DNA of 41,690 nucleotides from an uncultured Roseiarcus sp. (GCA_945957375.1 CAMFKX010000012.1:1-41690), one strand, 5' to 3'. Counted from the stretch's first letter, positions 24,892 to 32,685 are shown. Notes: a model not told the origin generated them from the sequence alone. Numbers and translations: made by a program.

Positions 24892-25898
24892 CGTCCGCTC
24901 ACCGGATAGAGGCCGCGCGGCCGCCAGAGCAGCACCACGACCATGGCCAGGATGTTGGAGACTAGCGCGAGCTTCGGCGCGAGGAATCCGGCGTAATTGG
25001 CGATCAGCGCCACCAGGATCGAAGCGACGAACGAGCCGCCGACCGAGCCGAGGCCGCCGATGATGATGACGATGAAGCAGAGCACGAGAAATTCCGCGCC
25101 GATGGTCGCGTGCACCTGGCCGCGATAGAGCGCCATCATCGCGCCGCCGAGGCCGGCGAGCGCCGAGCCCGCCATGAACACGGCGACGAACAGCCGGTCG
25201 ATGCGATAGCCGAGCGCCTCGACCATCTCGCGGTTCTCGACCCCGGCGCGGATCAGGAGGCCGATCTTGGTGCGGTTCAGCACCAGCATCTCGCCGGCGA
25301 ACACCACGAGCCCGACCAGCGTCGCGAGCAGGCGGTACTTCTCGACCGCCGCCTCGCCGATTACGAACGAGCCCTGAAACGCCGCGGGGATGCTCACCGG
25401 GATCTGATCCGGCCCCCAGACGGCGTAGATCAGTTGCTCGGCGATGATCGAGCCGCCGATGGTGGCGAGGATCTGGCGCAGGTGCTGGCCGTAGACGGGC
25501 TTCACGATCAGCCGCTCGAACAGCCAGCCCATCAGGCCGCAGACGAGCCCCGCGGCGACGCCCGCGAGCGTGAGGACGGCGAGATTGAGAAGGATCGAAT
25601 CGGTGGCGGACCAGCTTGCCAGCGGCAGCAGCACCAGCGTCGCGACATAGGCGCCCAGCGCGATGAAGGCGCCGTGGCCGAAGTTCAGCACGTCCATCAT
25701 GCCGAAGACGAGGGTGAGCCCCGAGGCCATGGTGAAGATCATCATGCCCATCGCGATCCCCGCCGCCGTCAGGGTCAGGAAGGTCGAGGCCGAGCCGACG
25801 AAGGGCGCGGCGACCACGGCCACGAGCACAGGGGTCAGCGCGGGCAGGATCTCCATCCTGTGGCGCGGCAGCGCAGCGCCGACGTCGAGCACGCTCAT
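24888..25898 (-). CDS. livH: Branched-chain amino acid ABC transporter permease LivH-type
   Basis: 336 residues, very hydrophobic, with the LivH motifs FGMMDVLNFGHGAFIALGAYV, LIRAGVENREMVEALGY (EAA-like loop) and IIIGGLGSVGGSFVASILVALI. About 30 extra N-terminal residues precede the first helix compared with short LivH proteins. It is separated from the upstream livF by 250 bp of REP-like sequence, the only long gap in the operon. Confidence 0.92.
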   Translation of the reverse strand: MSVLDVGAALPRHRMEILPALTPVLVAVVAAPFVGSASTFLTLTAAGIAMGMMIFTMASGLTLVFGMMDVLNFGHGAFIALGAYVATLVLLPLASWSATDSILLNLAVLTLAGVAAGLVCGLMGWLFERLIVKPVYGQHLRQILATIGGSIIAEQLIYAVWGPDQIPVSIPAAFQGSFVIGEAAVEKYRLLATLVGLVVFAGEMLVLNRTKIGLLIRAGVENREMVEALGYRIDRLFVAVFMAGSALAGLGGAMMALYRGQVHATIGAEFLVLCFIVIIIGGLGSVGGSFVASILVALIANYAGFLAPKLALVSNILAMVVVLLWRPRGLYPVSGR

Positions 25899-25927
25899 GG
25901 GCGCAGCCCCCGGCGAAAGGCGCGCAC

Positions 25928-26102
25928 CCTTCTCCCCTTGCGGGAGAAGGTGTCGCCGAAGGCGACGGATGAGGGGTCGCCGCCGCCGCTGTCGGTTCGA
26001 ATTTTGCCGCGCCCCGATGTGGCCGGCGTTCCGATCGCGGCGCCTCGCGCCGGACCCCTCATCCGGCCCTTCGGGCCACCTTCTCCCGCAAGGGGAGAAG
26101 GG
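25928..26102. repeat. Inverted pair of REP-like hairpin elements inside the liv operon
   Basis: Each element (25928-25978 and 26053-26102) has a 9-bp hairpin CCTTCTCCC/GGGAGAAGG with a 5-base loop (25928-25950; 26079-26101), a second small GC hairpin (GTCGCC/GGCGAC; GGCCC/GGGCC) and GGATGAGGGG or its complement. The two lie head to head. This CCTTCTCCC...GGATGAGGG repeat recurs in many proteobacterial genomes. It sits between livF and livH and could attenuate or protect the operon mRNA. Confidence 0.85.
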
Positions 26103-26148
26103 AAAGCCAAGGCTGCGCGGGGTAGACTCGGAAGGGTTAGGTGCTTCC

Positions 26149-26871
26149 TCATTGGTGCGAATCCAGGCTGAGGCCGAGCAGGCGATTTTGAAGCCGCTCG
26201 TCGGCGGCGAGCGCGGCCATGTCGCCGCGGTGGACGATGCGGCCGTTGTCCATCACCCGCACCGCGTCGCCGACTTCGACCGCGACACGGAAATTCTGCT
26301 CGACCAGCAGGATCGTGACGCCGGTCGCCTTGATCTCCTTCAGGCACTCGATCAGCGCGCCGACGATCGCCGGCGCAAGACCTTTGGTCGGCTCGTCGAT
26401 CAGCAGCAGCGCGCGCGGCTCGACGATGGCGCGGGCGATCGACAGCATCTGCTTCTGCCCGCCCGAGAGCGAGCCGGCGCGCGACAGCCAGAATTTCTTC
26501 AGCGCGGGAAAGAAGCCGAAGATCCAGTCTAGCCGCGTGTCGTCGAGCGGCCCCTGGCGCGCGCCGAGGATCAGGTTCTCCTTCACCGTCAGGTCGGAGA
26601 AGATCGCCATCGTCTCAGGCGCGTAGCCGACGCCGAGGCGGGCGACGTCGCTCGCGGCGAGGCCGTTCAGTGCTGTGGACCCTAGCGCGATGCGCCCCTT
26701 CGAGGCGCGCCACAGGCCCATGATGGTGCGCAAAGCCGTGGTCTTGCCGGCGCCGTTGCGGCCGAGCAGCATGGTGGTCTTGCCGCCCGGCGCGTCGAAG
26801 TCGACGCCCTGCAGGATGTGGTAGCGGCCGATGTGGGTGTGGACGCCTTCGAGCGTGAGAGCGGCGCTCAT
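26149..26871 (-). CDS. livF: Branched-chain amino acid ABC transporter ATPase LivF-type
   Basis: 240 residues. Walker A GRNGAGKT (37-44), signature LSGGQ (135-139), Walker B LLLIDE (155-160), and the LivF-typical ending without the long insert of LivG. It powers import together with LivG. The ATG overlaps the livG stop (ATGA at 26871-26868). Confidence 0.94.
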   Translation of the reverse strand: MSAALTLEGVHTHIGRYHILQGVDFDAPGGKTTMLLGRNGAGKTTALRTIMGLWRASKGRIALGSTALNGLAASDVARLGVGYAPETMAIFSDLTVKENLILGARQGPLDDTRLDWIFGFFPALKKFWLSRAGSLSGGQKQMLSIARAIVEPRALLLIDEPTKGLAPAIVGALIECLKEIKATGVTILLVEQNFRVAVEVGDAVRVMDNGRIVHRGDMAALAADERLQNRLLGLSLDSHQ

Positions 26872-27632
26872 GCGGCTTTCCCCGGCGCGATCCCGAGATA
26901 GGCTTCCTGCACCACGGGCGAGGCGATCACCGCCGCCGGCTCGCCGTCGGCGACGAGCTGGCCGTTGGTCAGAACGATGATCCGGTCGGCGAGCGAGCGC
27001 ACCACGTCCATCTTGTGCTCGACCAGCAGGATGGTCTTGCTCGCGTCGTCCTTCAGCCGCGCGATCAGGTCGAGCACCACCGGCACCTCGTCGACGCTCA
27101 TGCCGGCGGTCGGCTCGTCGAACATGTACACTTTCGGCTCAAGCGCCATCATCATCGCGACCTCGAGCTTGCGCTGGTCGCCATGGGGCAGGGCGGCGGC
27201 CTGCAGGTCCCGCTTCGCGCCGAGGCCCACCGAATCGAGCACGGCGTCGGCCTTGTCGATCAGGTCCCCTCGCGCGCGCCACGGCCGAAGCATGTCGTAG
27301 TGCACGCCGGCCTCGGCCTGCACCGCGAGCCGCACGTTCTCGGCGACGGTGAGCCTCGGAAACAGGTTCGTCAGCTGAAACGCCCGCCCGAGCCCGAGCC
27401 GCGTCCGCTGCGGCGCGGAGAGGCGGGTCACATCCTCGCCCTCGATCAGCACCGCGCCGTCGGACGCGCGCAACTGGCCGGAGATCAGGTTGAAATAGGT
27501 CGTCTTGCCGGCGCCGTTCGGACCGACGATGGCGGTCAGTTCGCCCGGCCGGAAGGCGCAGGTGACGTGATCCACCGCCACGTGGCCGCCGAAGCGGATC
27601 GTCAGATCGCGGGTTTCGAGCGACGGACTCAT
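26868..27632 (-). CDS. livG: Branched-chain amino acid ABC transporter ATPase LivG-type
   Basis: 254 residues from ATG 27632, which overlaps the stop of the binding-protein gene (ATGA). Walker A GPNGAGKTT (37-45), the LivG motif RAFQLTNLFPRLTVAENV (83-100), signature LPHGDQRKLEVAM (148-160, with Pro-His replacing the usual Ser-x), Walker B VYMFDEP (168-174) and the switch VEHKMDVV. The altered signature's second and third residues are worth noting but occur in related LivG proteins. Confidence 0.94.
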   Translation of the reverse strand: MSPSLETRDLTIRFGGHVAVDHVTCAFRPGELTAIVGPNGAGKTTYFNLISGQLRASDGAVLIEGEDVTRLSAPQRTRLGLGRAFQLTNLFPRLTVAENVRLAVQAEAGVHYDMLRPWRARGDLIDKADAVLDSVGLGAKRDLQAAALPHGDQRKLEVAMMMALEPKVYMFDEPTAGMSVDEVPVVLDLIARLKDDASKTILLVEHKMDVVRSLADRIIVLTNGQLVADGEPAAVIASPVVQEAYLGIAPGKAA

Positions 27633-28816
27633 CGCTTGTTGCGGATCGGAACGTCCATGTCCTCGATCTTGATCTCGCGGGTGAGCTCCGGGATCGCCCA
27701 GGCGACGTTCGGATCGACCTTGATCTTGAAGGCGTACATCGACTGCAGCGCCTGATGGTCCTCCTTGCGGAAGATCATCTTGCCCTTCGGGCTGTCGAAT
27801 TCCATGCCTTCCATCGCGACGATCAGCTTTTCCGAATCGGTCGACTTCGCCTTGTCGAGCGCGGTCACCAGCGCTTCGGCGGCGGCGAAGCCGCCGGCGG
27901 TGAAGAAGTCCGGCGGCGCGTTGAAGCGCTTCTTGTGCTCGGCGACCAGCCAGTCGTTGGCCGGGTTCTTCGGGATCTCGTAGTAATAATAGGCCGCGCC
28001 CTCGAGCCCGGGGAATTTCTTGTAGGCGGCGAGCACCGGCAGGATGTTGCCGGCGCCGGCGAAGCCGATGCCGTAGCGCTCGGGGCCGAGGTCGGCGAGC
28101 TTGTCGAGCGGGTTGGTGGCGCCGGCCCACACCGTCCAGATCAGTTTCTTGCCCGGCTTGTCCTTCAGCGCGTCGAACAGGCGCTGGCCGACGCCGGTGA
28201 AGTCGGTGGTGTTGGCCGGGGCGTATTCCTCGGCGACGAGGGTGGCGCCGGTCTTGGCCAGCGCGGCCTTGAAGGCGGCGACGCCGTCGCGGCCGAAGGC
28301 GTTGTCGACCCCGAGCACGGCGATGCTGACGCCCGGCGCGCCGATCGCCACCGCGTTCGAGATCGCGTCCTGCGACGAGTTGCGCCCGGTGCGGAAGATG
28401 TAGCGGTTCCACTTGTCGCCGGTGATCTGGTCGGCGACCGCCGGCTCGACGATCAGGATCTTCTTGTGCTCCTCGGCGACCGGCAGCATGGCGATGGTCG
28501 CGGGCGAGGAGGTGGTGCCGACCGCGATGTCGGCGCCGTCGTCCTCGAAGGCTTCGGTCAGCGCGCTCTTGGCGAGGTCGGGCTTGCCCTGGTCGTCCTT
28601 GGTGATGATGACGATTGTCTTGCCGTCGACCGTCATCGTGCCCTTGGTCGCGTATTCGAGGCCAAGCCGGAAGCCGGTCTCGGTCTGCTTGGCGTAGGCT
28701 TCGAGCGGACCGGTCAGGCCGCGAATCAGCGCGACCTTGACGTCGTCGGCGTGCGCCGCCCCGGCGAGGCCGGCCAACGCCGCGGCGAGGGCGACGGATT
28801 TCAGGCGAATGGACAT
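27629..28816 (-). CDS. livK: Branched-chain amino acid-type ABC substrate-binding protein
   Basis: 395 residues with a signal peptide (to about AGAAHA) and periplasmic-binding-protein type 1 features: VKVALIRGLTGPLEAYAKQTETGFRLGLEYA is the characteristic opening, followed by IAVGTTSSPATIAMLPVAEE. GGAGAGGAG precedes the ATG. It is the first gene of the operon binding protein-LivG-LivF-LivH-LivM. The aromatic-rich stretch YYYYEIPKNPAN and the overall type recall binding proteins for amides or aromatic acids as well as Leu/Ile/Val, so the gene symbol denotes family only. Confidence 0.88.
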   Translation of the reverse strand: MSIRLKSVALAAALAGLAGAAHADDVKVALIRGLTGPLEAYAKQTETGFRLGLEYATKGTMTVDGKTIVIITKDDQGKPDLAKSALTEAFEDDGADIAVGTTSSPATIAMLPVAEEHKKILIVEPAVADQITGDKWNRYIFRTGRNSSQDAISNAVAIGAPGVSIAVLGVDNAFGRDGVAAFKAALAKTGATLVAEEYAPANTTDFTGVGQRLFDALKDKPGKKLIWTVWAGATNPLDKLADLGPERYGIGFAGAGNILPVLAAYKKFPGLEGAAYYYYEIPKNPANDWLVAEHKKRFNAPPDFFTAGGFAAAEALVTALDKAKSTDSEKLIVAMEGMEFDSPKGKMIFRKEDHQALQSMYAFKIKVDPNVAWAIPELTREIKIEDMDVPIRNKR

Positions 28817-28960
28817 GGACGCTCCTCTCCAAAAGCGGAATCGGCCGATCGCGTCCCGGGAACCGCGCTGGCATGGATCGGCATTTCAGCGAAGCTTAGT
28901 CCCCGCCGCGGACGCCCTGCAAGGCCGATTGTCCACGCGGAAAATGATGCGTCTTGGTGG

Positions 28961-28990
28961 TTGCGCGCGACGGGCGGCGCCCCTATAAGG
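28961..28990 (+). promoter_or_regulatory. Sigma-70-type promoter of tRNA-Pro
   Basis: TTGCGC (28961-28966) and TATAAG (28985-28990) with an 18-bp spacer, 31 bp before the tRNA. Transcription would start near 28997, giving a short 5' leader for RNase P. Confidence 0.55.
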
Positions 28991-29021
28991 CCGGTCTGCG
29001 CCGCCCTATGGGCGGTCTGTC

Positions 29022-29097
29022 GGAGTGTAGCGCAGTCTGGTAGCGCACCTCGTTCGGGACGAGGGGGTCGTAGGTTCGAATCCTATCACTCCGACCA
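29022..29097 (+). tRNA. tRNA-Pro (anticodon CGG)
   Basis: 76 bases that fold as a full cloverleaf. Acceptor arms CGGAGTG and CACTCCG, anticodon stem CCTCG/CGAGG with loop TTCGGGA (anticodon CGG at 29055-29057), T arm GTAGG.TTCGAAT.CCTAT, and encoded CCA (29095-29097). A T6 run directly follows (29098-29103), suitable for ending transcription. It reads CCG codons, frequent in this GC-rich genome. Confidence 0.97.
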
Positions 29098-29137
29098 TTT
29101 TTTCCGCCATAAGGAACTCGCCGGCTACGAAGCTCGC

Positions 29138-29260
29138 TTGTCTGACCTGGGGTCCGACTTGCGCGTCCTCAACGGGATGATCGGCGGTATCTATGGGCTC
29201 GGCGCTCCGGCGCTGTGGCTGCTGCTGCGAATCGCCTCCAAGACAGGCGCATTGGGGTAG
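29138..29260 (+). pseudogene. Possible small membrane-anchor protein or fragment after tRNA
   Basis: A 40-codon frame from a TTG at 29138 encodes a charged coil then a hydrophobic helix: [37 protein letters not shown]. This resembles the C-terminal anchor of small coiled-coil membrane proteins, but no ribosome binding site is seen and the frame is open upstream through the tRNA. I treat it as a doubtful remnant. Confidence 0.3.
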
Positions 29261-29407
29261 GGCCTGGCGGCTTCAAAGCGCCTCGAGCGCCCCAGTCACT
29301 CCCCCGCCATTCGCTGTTCCGCTCTTCCCGTCCATCGCCGCCACCTGCCGATCGGGCATGGCGAGGCGCGGGTTTCGGCCGAGGCGGCCCTCGTTGCGGA
29401 TCGGGAC

Positions 29408-29433
29408 GACGCGGTCAGCGACCGCGTCTACAG
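29408..29433. repeat. Palindromic repeat, same family as 1595-1620
   Basis: Arms GACGCGGTC and GACCGCGTC around AGC, followed by TACAG. The reverse complement of 1595-1620 has the same 26-base layout with only three differences, two of which are matched G/C swaps in opposite arms that preserve pairing. Confidence 0.75.
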
Positions 29434-29455
29434 TCGCGTCGCCGCCGCGTTTGTC

Positions 29456-29590
29456 GACGCGGTCGTCGACCGCGTCCCGGCCAGTTTGTCGACGCGGTCG
29501 TCGACCGCGTCCCGGCCAGTTTGTCGACGCGGTCGTCGACCGCGTCCCAGCCGGTTTGTCGACGCGGTCGCTGAACGCGTCCCGGCCAGT
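29456..29590. repeat. 35-bp tandem repeat array, four hairpin units
   Basis: Units begin at 29456, 29491, 29526 and 29561, exactly 35 bp apart. Each carries a 21-base hairpin GACGCGGTC/GACCGCGTC around GTC, followed by CCCGGCCAGTTTGT or a close variant; the fourth unit has a mismatched arm. The array is in the 531-bp stretch between tRNA-Pro and the cupin gene (29098-29628), which otherwise holds only the doubtful fragment at 29138-29260 and the single repeat at 29408. The period is not a multiple of three, so it is not coding. Confidence 0.9.
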
Positions 29591-29628
29591 ACAGCCGGTT
29601 GAAGCGACTGGCGTCGGGAGGACGGCCG

Positions 29629-30024
29629 TCACGCCCCGTACTGCGCCTCGGTCACCGGCTCCAGCCACTCGACCGCCTTGCCGTCCTTCGGCTCCTGGAT
29701 CGCGATATGGGTCATCGCCGTCGCCGGGGCGGCGCCGTGCCAGTGCTTCTCGCCTGGAGCGAACCAGACGACGTCGCCGGGGCGGATCTCCTCGATCGGG
29801 CCGCCCTCGCGCTGAGCGCGGCCGCGTCCGGAGGTGACGATCAGCGTCTGCCCGAGCGGGTGGGTGTGCCAGGCGGTGCGCGCGCCCGGCTCGAAGGTGA
29901 CGTGCGCGCCCTGGACGCGCGCCGCGTCGAACGCGTTCATCAGCGGATCGATCCGGACGGTCCCGGTGAACCAGTCGGCTGGACCTTTTGCGGAAGGACG
30001 GGCGCCGGCGCGGATGATCTCCAT
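29629..30024 (-). CDS. Cupin-domain protein (mono-cupin, metal-binding)
   Basis: 131 residues from ATG 30024, which has GGAG nearby; the frame is open 13 codons further. The metal-site residues are present: His53 and His55 in AWHTHPLGQ, Gln59, and His94 in GEKHWHGA. The sequence is close to small bacterial cupins including the Mn-dependent hydroxynitrile-lyase-like group; enzymatic activity is not predictable. The gene is divergent from the PEP-CTERM gene (217-bp gap). Confidence 0.85.
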   Translation of the reverse strand: MEIIRAGARPSAKGPADWFTGTVRIDPLMNAFDAARVQGAHVTFEPGARTAWHTHPLGQTLIVTSGRGRAQREGGPIEEIRPGDVVWFAPGEKHWHGAAPATAMTHIAIQEPKDGKAVEWLEPVTEAQYGA

Positions 30025-30241
30025 GTCGCTCTCCTCGATCAATTCAAAGTGATCGGATTGCAAAGGCGTTGTGGGTGACGGCGTGTCCGGGAATGATGCT
30101 CACGGGCGCGGCGGGGCGCAAGCCGGCGAGACCGATTTCTGCGGATTGCGCCGCTTCGCCCCGGCGTTAAGCTGGCGTTGTTGCGGTCGGCGCCGAGAGC
30201 GCGGAGCGCCGAGTCGTCGCGCAAAGGACAGGCAAGAACGC

Positions 30242-31120
30242 ATGCACGTTTCAGGACTCGCTTTTCTCCTTGTCGCCGCGACCTGGGCGGCGCCCGCGTT
30301 CGCCGGCGGGAACCTGGTCCAGAACGGCGACTTCACCGATCTGACCGACGGCGTCGGCCAGATCACCGACGGGTACAACATCACCACCGCGGTCAACTGG
30401 TACACCAACGGCTACAACAAGGTGATGAACAACGCCAATGTCGCGGTCCGCACCCAGCACGAAGGACCGCCCGGCGACCCCGATCAATACGCGGCCAATT
30501 TTCTCCTCTGGGCTCAGGCCAACGGCGGCGCCAACACCTGGGACGGTTACGCGCCGAACGGCGCGGCCGAAAACTTCCTGGCGTTGAACTCCACCTACAA
30601 CTTCGACCGCGTTTACCAGACGATCGGCAATCTCGCCGTCGGCGAAGCCTACACCCTGTCCTTCCTGTACGCCTTCAGCCAGCAGAAGTATTTCTACGGT
30701 CCCGGCTATGACGGCGATACGTTGCAAACGCTTGGCGCCTACGTTTTCGAGGACGCGACCACCTGGGATCCGGCTGCGCCGATCTGGACGGTTGGACCCC
30801 AGGACCTCCCGTCGCACGGCTTTTCCGGCTGGAAGCTCGCCAAGACCTCGTTCACCGCGACGGCGACCAGCGAAGTCCTGTCGTTTTTCGCCGTCGGTAC
30901 GCCGTTCGTGCCGCCGTATGCGCTGATCACCGACGTCTCGCTGGTCGAGGGCGCGATCCCCGAGCCGTCCAGCTGGGTGATGATGCTCGCGGGCTTCGCG
31001 GGCCTCGGCGTCGCGGGTTGGCGTAACCGGCGACGGAGTTCCGGCGCGCGCGCCGGTCGGGTCGACGACCCCGCCGCGTTTGACCCGCGCCGGGAGGCGG
31101 GCGCACCCTCGACCTCATGA
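30242..31120 (+). CDS. PEP-CTERM sorting domain protein
   Basis: 292 residues. A signal peptide (to about AAPAFA) is followed by GGNLVQNGDFTDL, a common start of PEP-CTERM proteins with a carbohydrate-binding-like beta-sandwich, many Asn/Tyr residues, and the C-terminal anchor IPEPSSWVMMLAGFAGLGVAGWRNRRR. About 27 residues follow the basic cluster, which is unusual and results in overlap with the next gene. It is presumably exported and processed by an exosortase located elsewhere. The stop overlaps the SAM hydrolase start (ATGA at 31117-31120). Confidence 0.85.
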   Translation: MHVSGLAFLLVAATWAAPAFAGGNLVQNGDFTDLTDGVGQITDGYNITTAVNWYTNGYNKVMNNANVAVRTQHEGPPGDPDQYAANFLLWAQANGGANTWDGYAPNGAAENFLALNSTYNFDRVYQTIGNLAVGEAYTLSFLYAFSQQKYFYGPGYDGDTLQTLGAYVFEDATTWDPAAPIWTVGPQDLPSHGFSGWKLAKTSFTATATSEVLSFFAVGTPFVPPYALITDVSLVEGAIPEPSSWVMMLAGFAGLGVAGWRNRRRSSGARAGRVDDPAAFDPRREAGAPSTS

Positions 31121-31842
31121 TCGCGCTCTTCACCGATTTCGGCCTCGCCGGACCCTACACAGGCCAGATGAAGGCGGTGCTGCATCGGGATGCGCCGGGC
31201 GTTCCGGTGGTCGACCTGTTCGCCGACGCGCCGACGGGCGATCCGAAGGCCTCGGCCTATCTGCTCGCCGCCTATGCGGCGTGGTTTCCGCTAGGCACGG
31301 TGTTTCTCTGCGTCGTGGATCCGGGCGTCGGCGGCGAACGGCCGCCGGTCGTGGTCGAAGCGGACGGGCGCGCCTTCGTCGGCCCGGGCAACGGCCTCTT
31401 CGAACTCGTCGAGCGCCGCGCCAAAGCCACGCGATGCGACGAGATCGCCTGGCGGCCGGACAGCCTCTCGGCCAGCTTCCACGGCCGGGACCTGTTCGCG
31501 CCCATCGCGGCCATGCTCGCCCGCGGCGCGGCGCCGCCGCCGCGCCCGATCGACGCGCGCCGCGTCCGCCGTCCGGACTGGCCGGACGACCTCGCCGAGA
31601 TCGTCTACGTCGATGGCTACGGCAACGCGATGACCGGTCTGCGCGCCGCGCGCCTGCCGCAAGGCGCGACGCTCGTCGTCGCCGGCCGGCCGCTCGACCG
31701 GGCGCGGACCTTCTCCGACCGGCCGCCGGGCGAAGCCTTCTGGTACGAAAATTCCAATGGCCTCGCCGAGATCGCGGTGAACCGCGGTCGCGCCGATCGT
31801 GCGCTCGGCCTCGCGGTCGGGACGCCGGTCGCCGTGACCTGA
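31117..31842 (+). CDS. SAM hydrolase / SAM hydroxide adenosyltransferase (DUF62)
   Basis: 241 residues. Family motifs: LFTDFGLAGPYTGQMKAVL at the N-terminus, VVDPGVGGER, FVGPGNGLFE (usual PDNG is PGNG here), FHGRDLFAPIAA, and VDGYGNAMT in the C-terminal domain. The conserved Asp-Arg-His triad maps to Asp68, Arg75 and His122. Known members convert S-adenosylmethionine and water to adenosine and methionine. It is translationally coupled to the PEP-CTERM gene through ATGA, an odd pairing without known functional link. Confidence 0.9.
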   Translation: MIALFTDFGLAGPYTGQMKAVLHRDAPGVPVVDLFADAPTGDPKASAYLLAAYAAWFPLGTVFLCVVDPGVGGERPPVVVEADGRAFVGPGNGLFELVERRAKATRCDEIAWRPDSLSASFHGRDLFAPIAAMLARGAAPPPRPIDARRVRRPDWPDDLAEIVYVDGYGNAMTGLRAARLPQGATLVVAGRPLDRARTFSDRPPGEAFWYENSNGLAEIAVNRGRADRALGLAVGTPVAVT

Positions 31843-31867
31843 AGTCGACGCCGACCTCAGATCGGGC

Positions 31868-31896
31868 TTTCCGCCTTCGCCGCCGCCCCCTATAGT
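31868..31896 (+). promoter_or_regulatory. Promoter of a putatively leaderless gene
   Basis: TATAGT (31891-31896) as -10 with a weak -35 TTTCCG (31868-31873), 17-bp spacer. The ATG at 31903 starts 7 bases after the -10, where transcription itself should begin. Confidence 0.45.
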
Positions 31897-31902
31897 GCCG
31901 CC

Positions 31903-32202
31903 ATGCTGCTGATCGCCGGAACCGTTCGCGTCCCTGTCGAAAATCTCGCCGCCGCGCGTGACGCGGCCGCCGCCATGATCCTCGCGACCCGCGCCGAGGA
32001 TGGGTGCCTGCAATACGCCTTCGCCGAGGACCTGCTCGATCCTGGCGTCATCCACATCAGCGAGGTCTGGCGCGACAAGGGCGCGCTCGAAGGCCATGGC
32101 AAGTCGGCGCATATGGCGGTGTGGCGGACGGCGGTTCGCGAACTCGGCGTTCGCGAGCGCAACCTGAAGATCTACGAGGTCGGCGAAGGCCAGCCGCTTT
32201 AG
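31903..32202 (+). CDS. Antibiotic biosynthesis monooxygenase-like (ABM) protein
   Basis: 99 residues, ferredoxin-like alpha/beta fold of the YgiN/ABM family: AGTVRVPVENLAAARDA at the N-terminus, EDGCLQYAFAEDLLDPGVIHISEVWRDKGALEGH in the middle, and H/W positions of the dimer cavity. Relatives oxidise quinols or aromatic polyketides without cofactor, or are heme-degrading. There is no ribosome binding site before the ATG. A YbaK gene follows after 9 bp. Confidence 0.85.
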   Translation: MLLIAGTVRVPVENLAAARDAAAAMILATRAEDGCLQYAFAEDLLDPGVIHISEVWRDKGALEGHGKSAHMAVWRTAVRELGVRERNLKIYEVGEGQPL

Positions 32203-32209
32203 GGGCGAG
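32201..32209 (+). promoter_or_regulatory. Ribosome binding site deciding a TTG start
   Basis: AGGGGCGAG, overlapping the ABM stop codon and placed just before TTG 32212. It supports a TTG initiation for the YbaK gene. Confidence 0.6.
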
Positions 32210-32211
32210 CC

Positions 32212-32685
32212 TTGTCCAAGGTCACGCGCGCCACCCGGGCGCTGGAGCAGGCCGGCGTCGCCTTCACCGTCCACGCCTACGACTATGATCCCGACGCCGA
32301 CAAGATCGGCATCCAGGCCGCCGAGGCGCTCGGGGAACCGCCCGAGCGCGTGCTGAAGACGCTGATGGCGCTGGTCGACGGCAAGCCGGCCTGCGTCATC
32401 GTCCCGTCGGATCGCGAAGTGTCGATGAAGAAGCTCGCCGCGGCCCTCGGCGGCAAGTCGGCGCAGATGATGAAGCCGGCCGACGCCGAGCGGGCGACGG
32501 GCTACAAGGTCGGGGGGATCAGCCCCTTCGGCCAGACGAAGGCGATCCGCGCCGTGATCGAGGCGCAGGCGCTCGCGCATGACCTCGTCTTCATCAACGG
32601 CGGCCAGCGCGGGCTTCAAGTGCGGCTGAGCCCGCAGGACGCGGTGGATTTTCTGCACGCCGTGGCGGCGCCGGTCGTGGCCTGA
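32212..32685 (+). CDS. ybaK: Cys-tRNA(Pro)/Cys-tRNA(Cys) deacylase YbaK
   Basis: 157 residues from a TTG start. The YbaK family pattern is complete: MSKVTRATRALEQAGVAF, VLKTLMALVDGKP with the key Lys49, VPSDREVSMKKLA, and GYKVGGISPFGQTK. The enzyme hydrolyses cysteine mischarged on tRNA(Pro) by ProRS, acting in trans. A second family member (34823-35293) and a tRNA-Pro gene lie within 6 kb. It probably shares a transcript with the ABM gene. Confidence 0.93.
   Translation: MSKVTRATRALEQAGVAFTVHAYDYDPDADKIGIQAAEALGEPPERVLKTLMALVDGKPACVIVPSDREVSMKKLAAALGGKSAQMMKPADAERATGYKVGGISPFGQTKAIRAVIEAQALAHDLVFINGGQRGLQVRLSPQDAVDFLHAVAAPVVA

Noticed and set aside
29456-29590. CRISPR array
   Set aside because: Units abut every 35 bp without variable spacers, and no cas genes are in the window.
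29273-29837. Repeat-encoded protein over the 35-bp array
   Set aside because: The period is not a multiple of three, so each unit is read in a different frame, and no ribosome binding site is seen.
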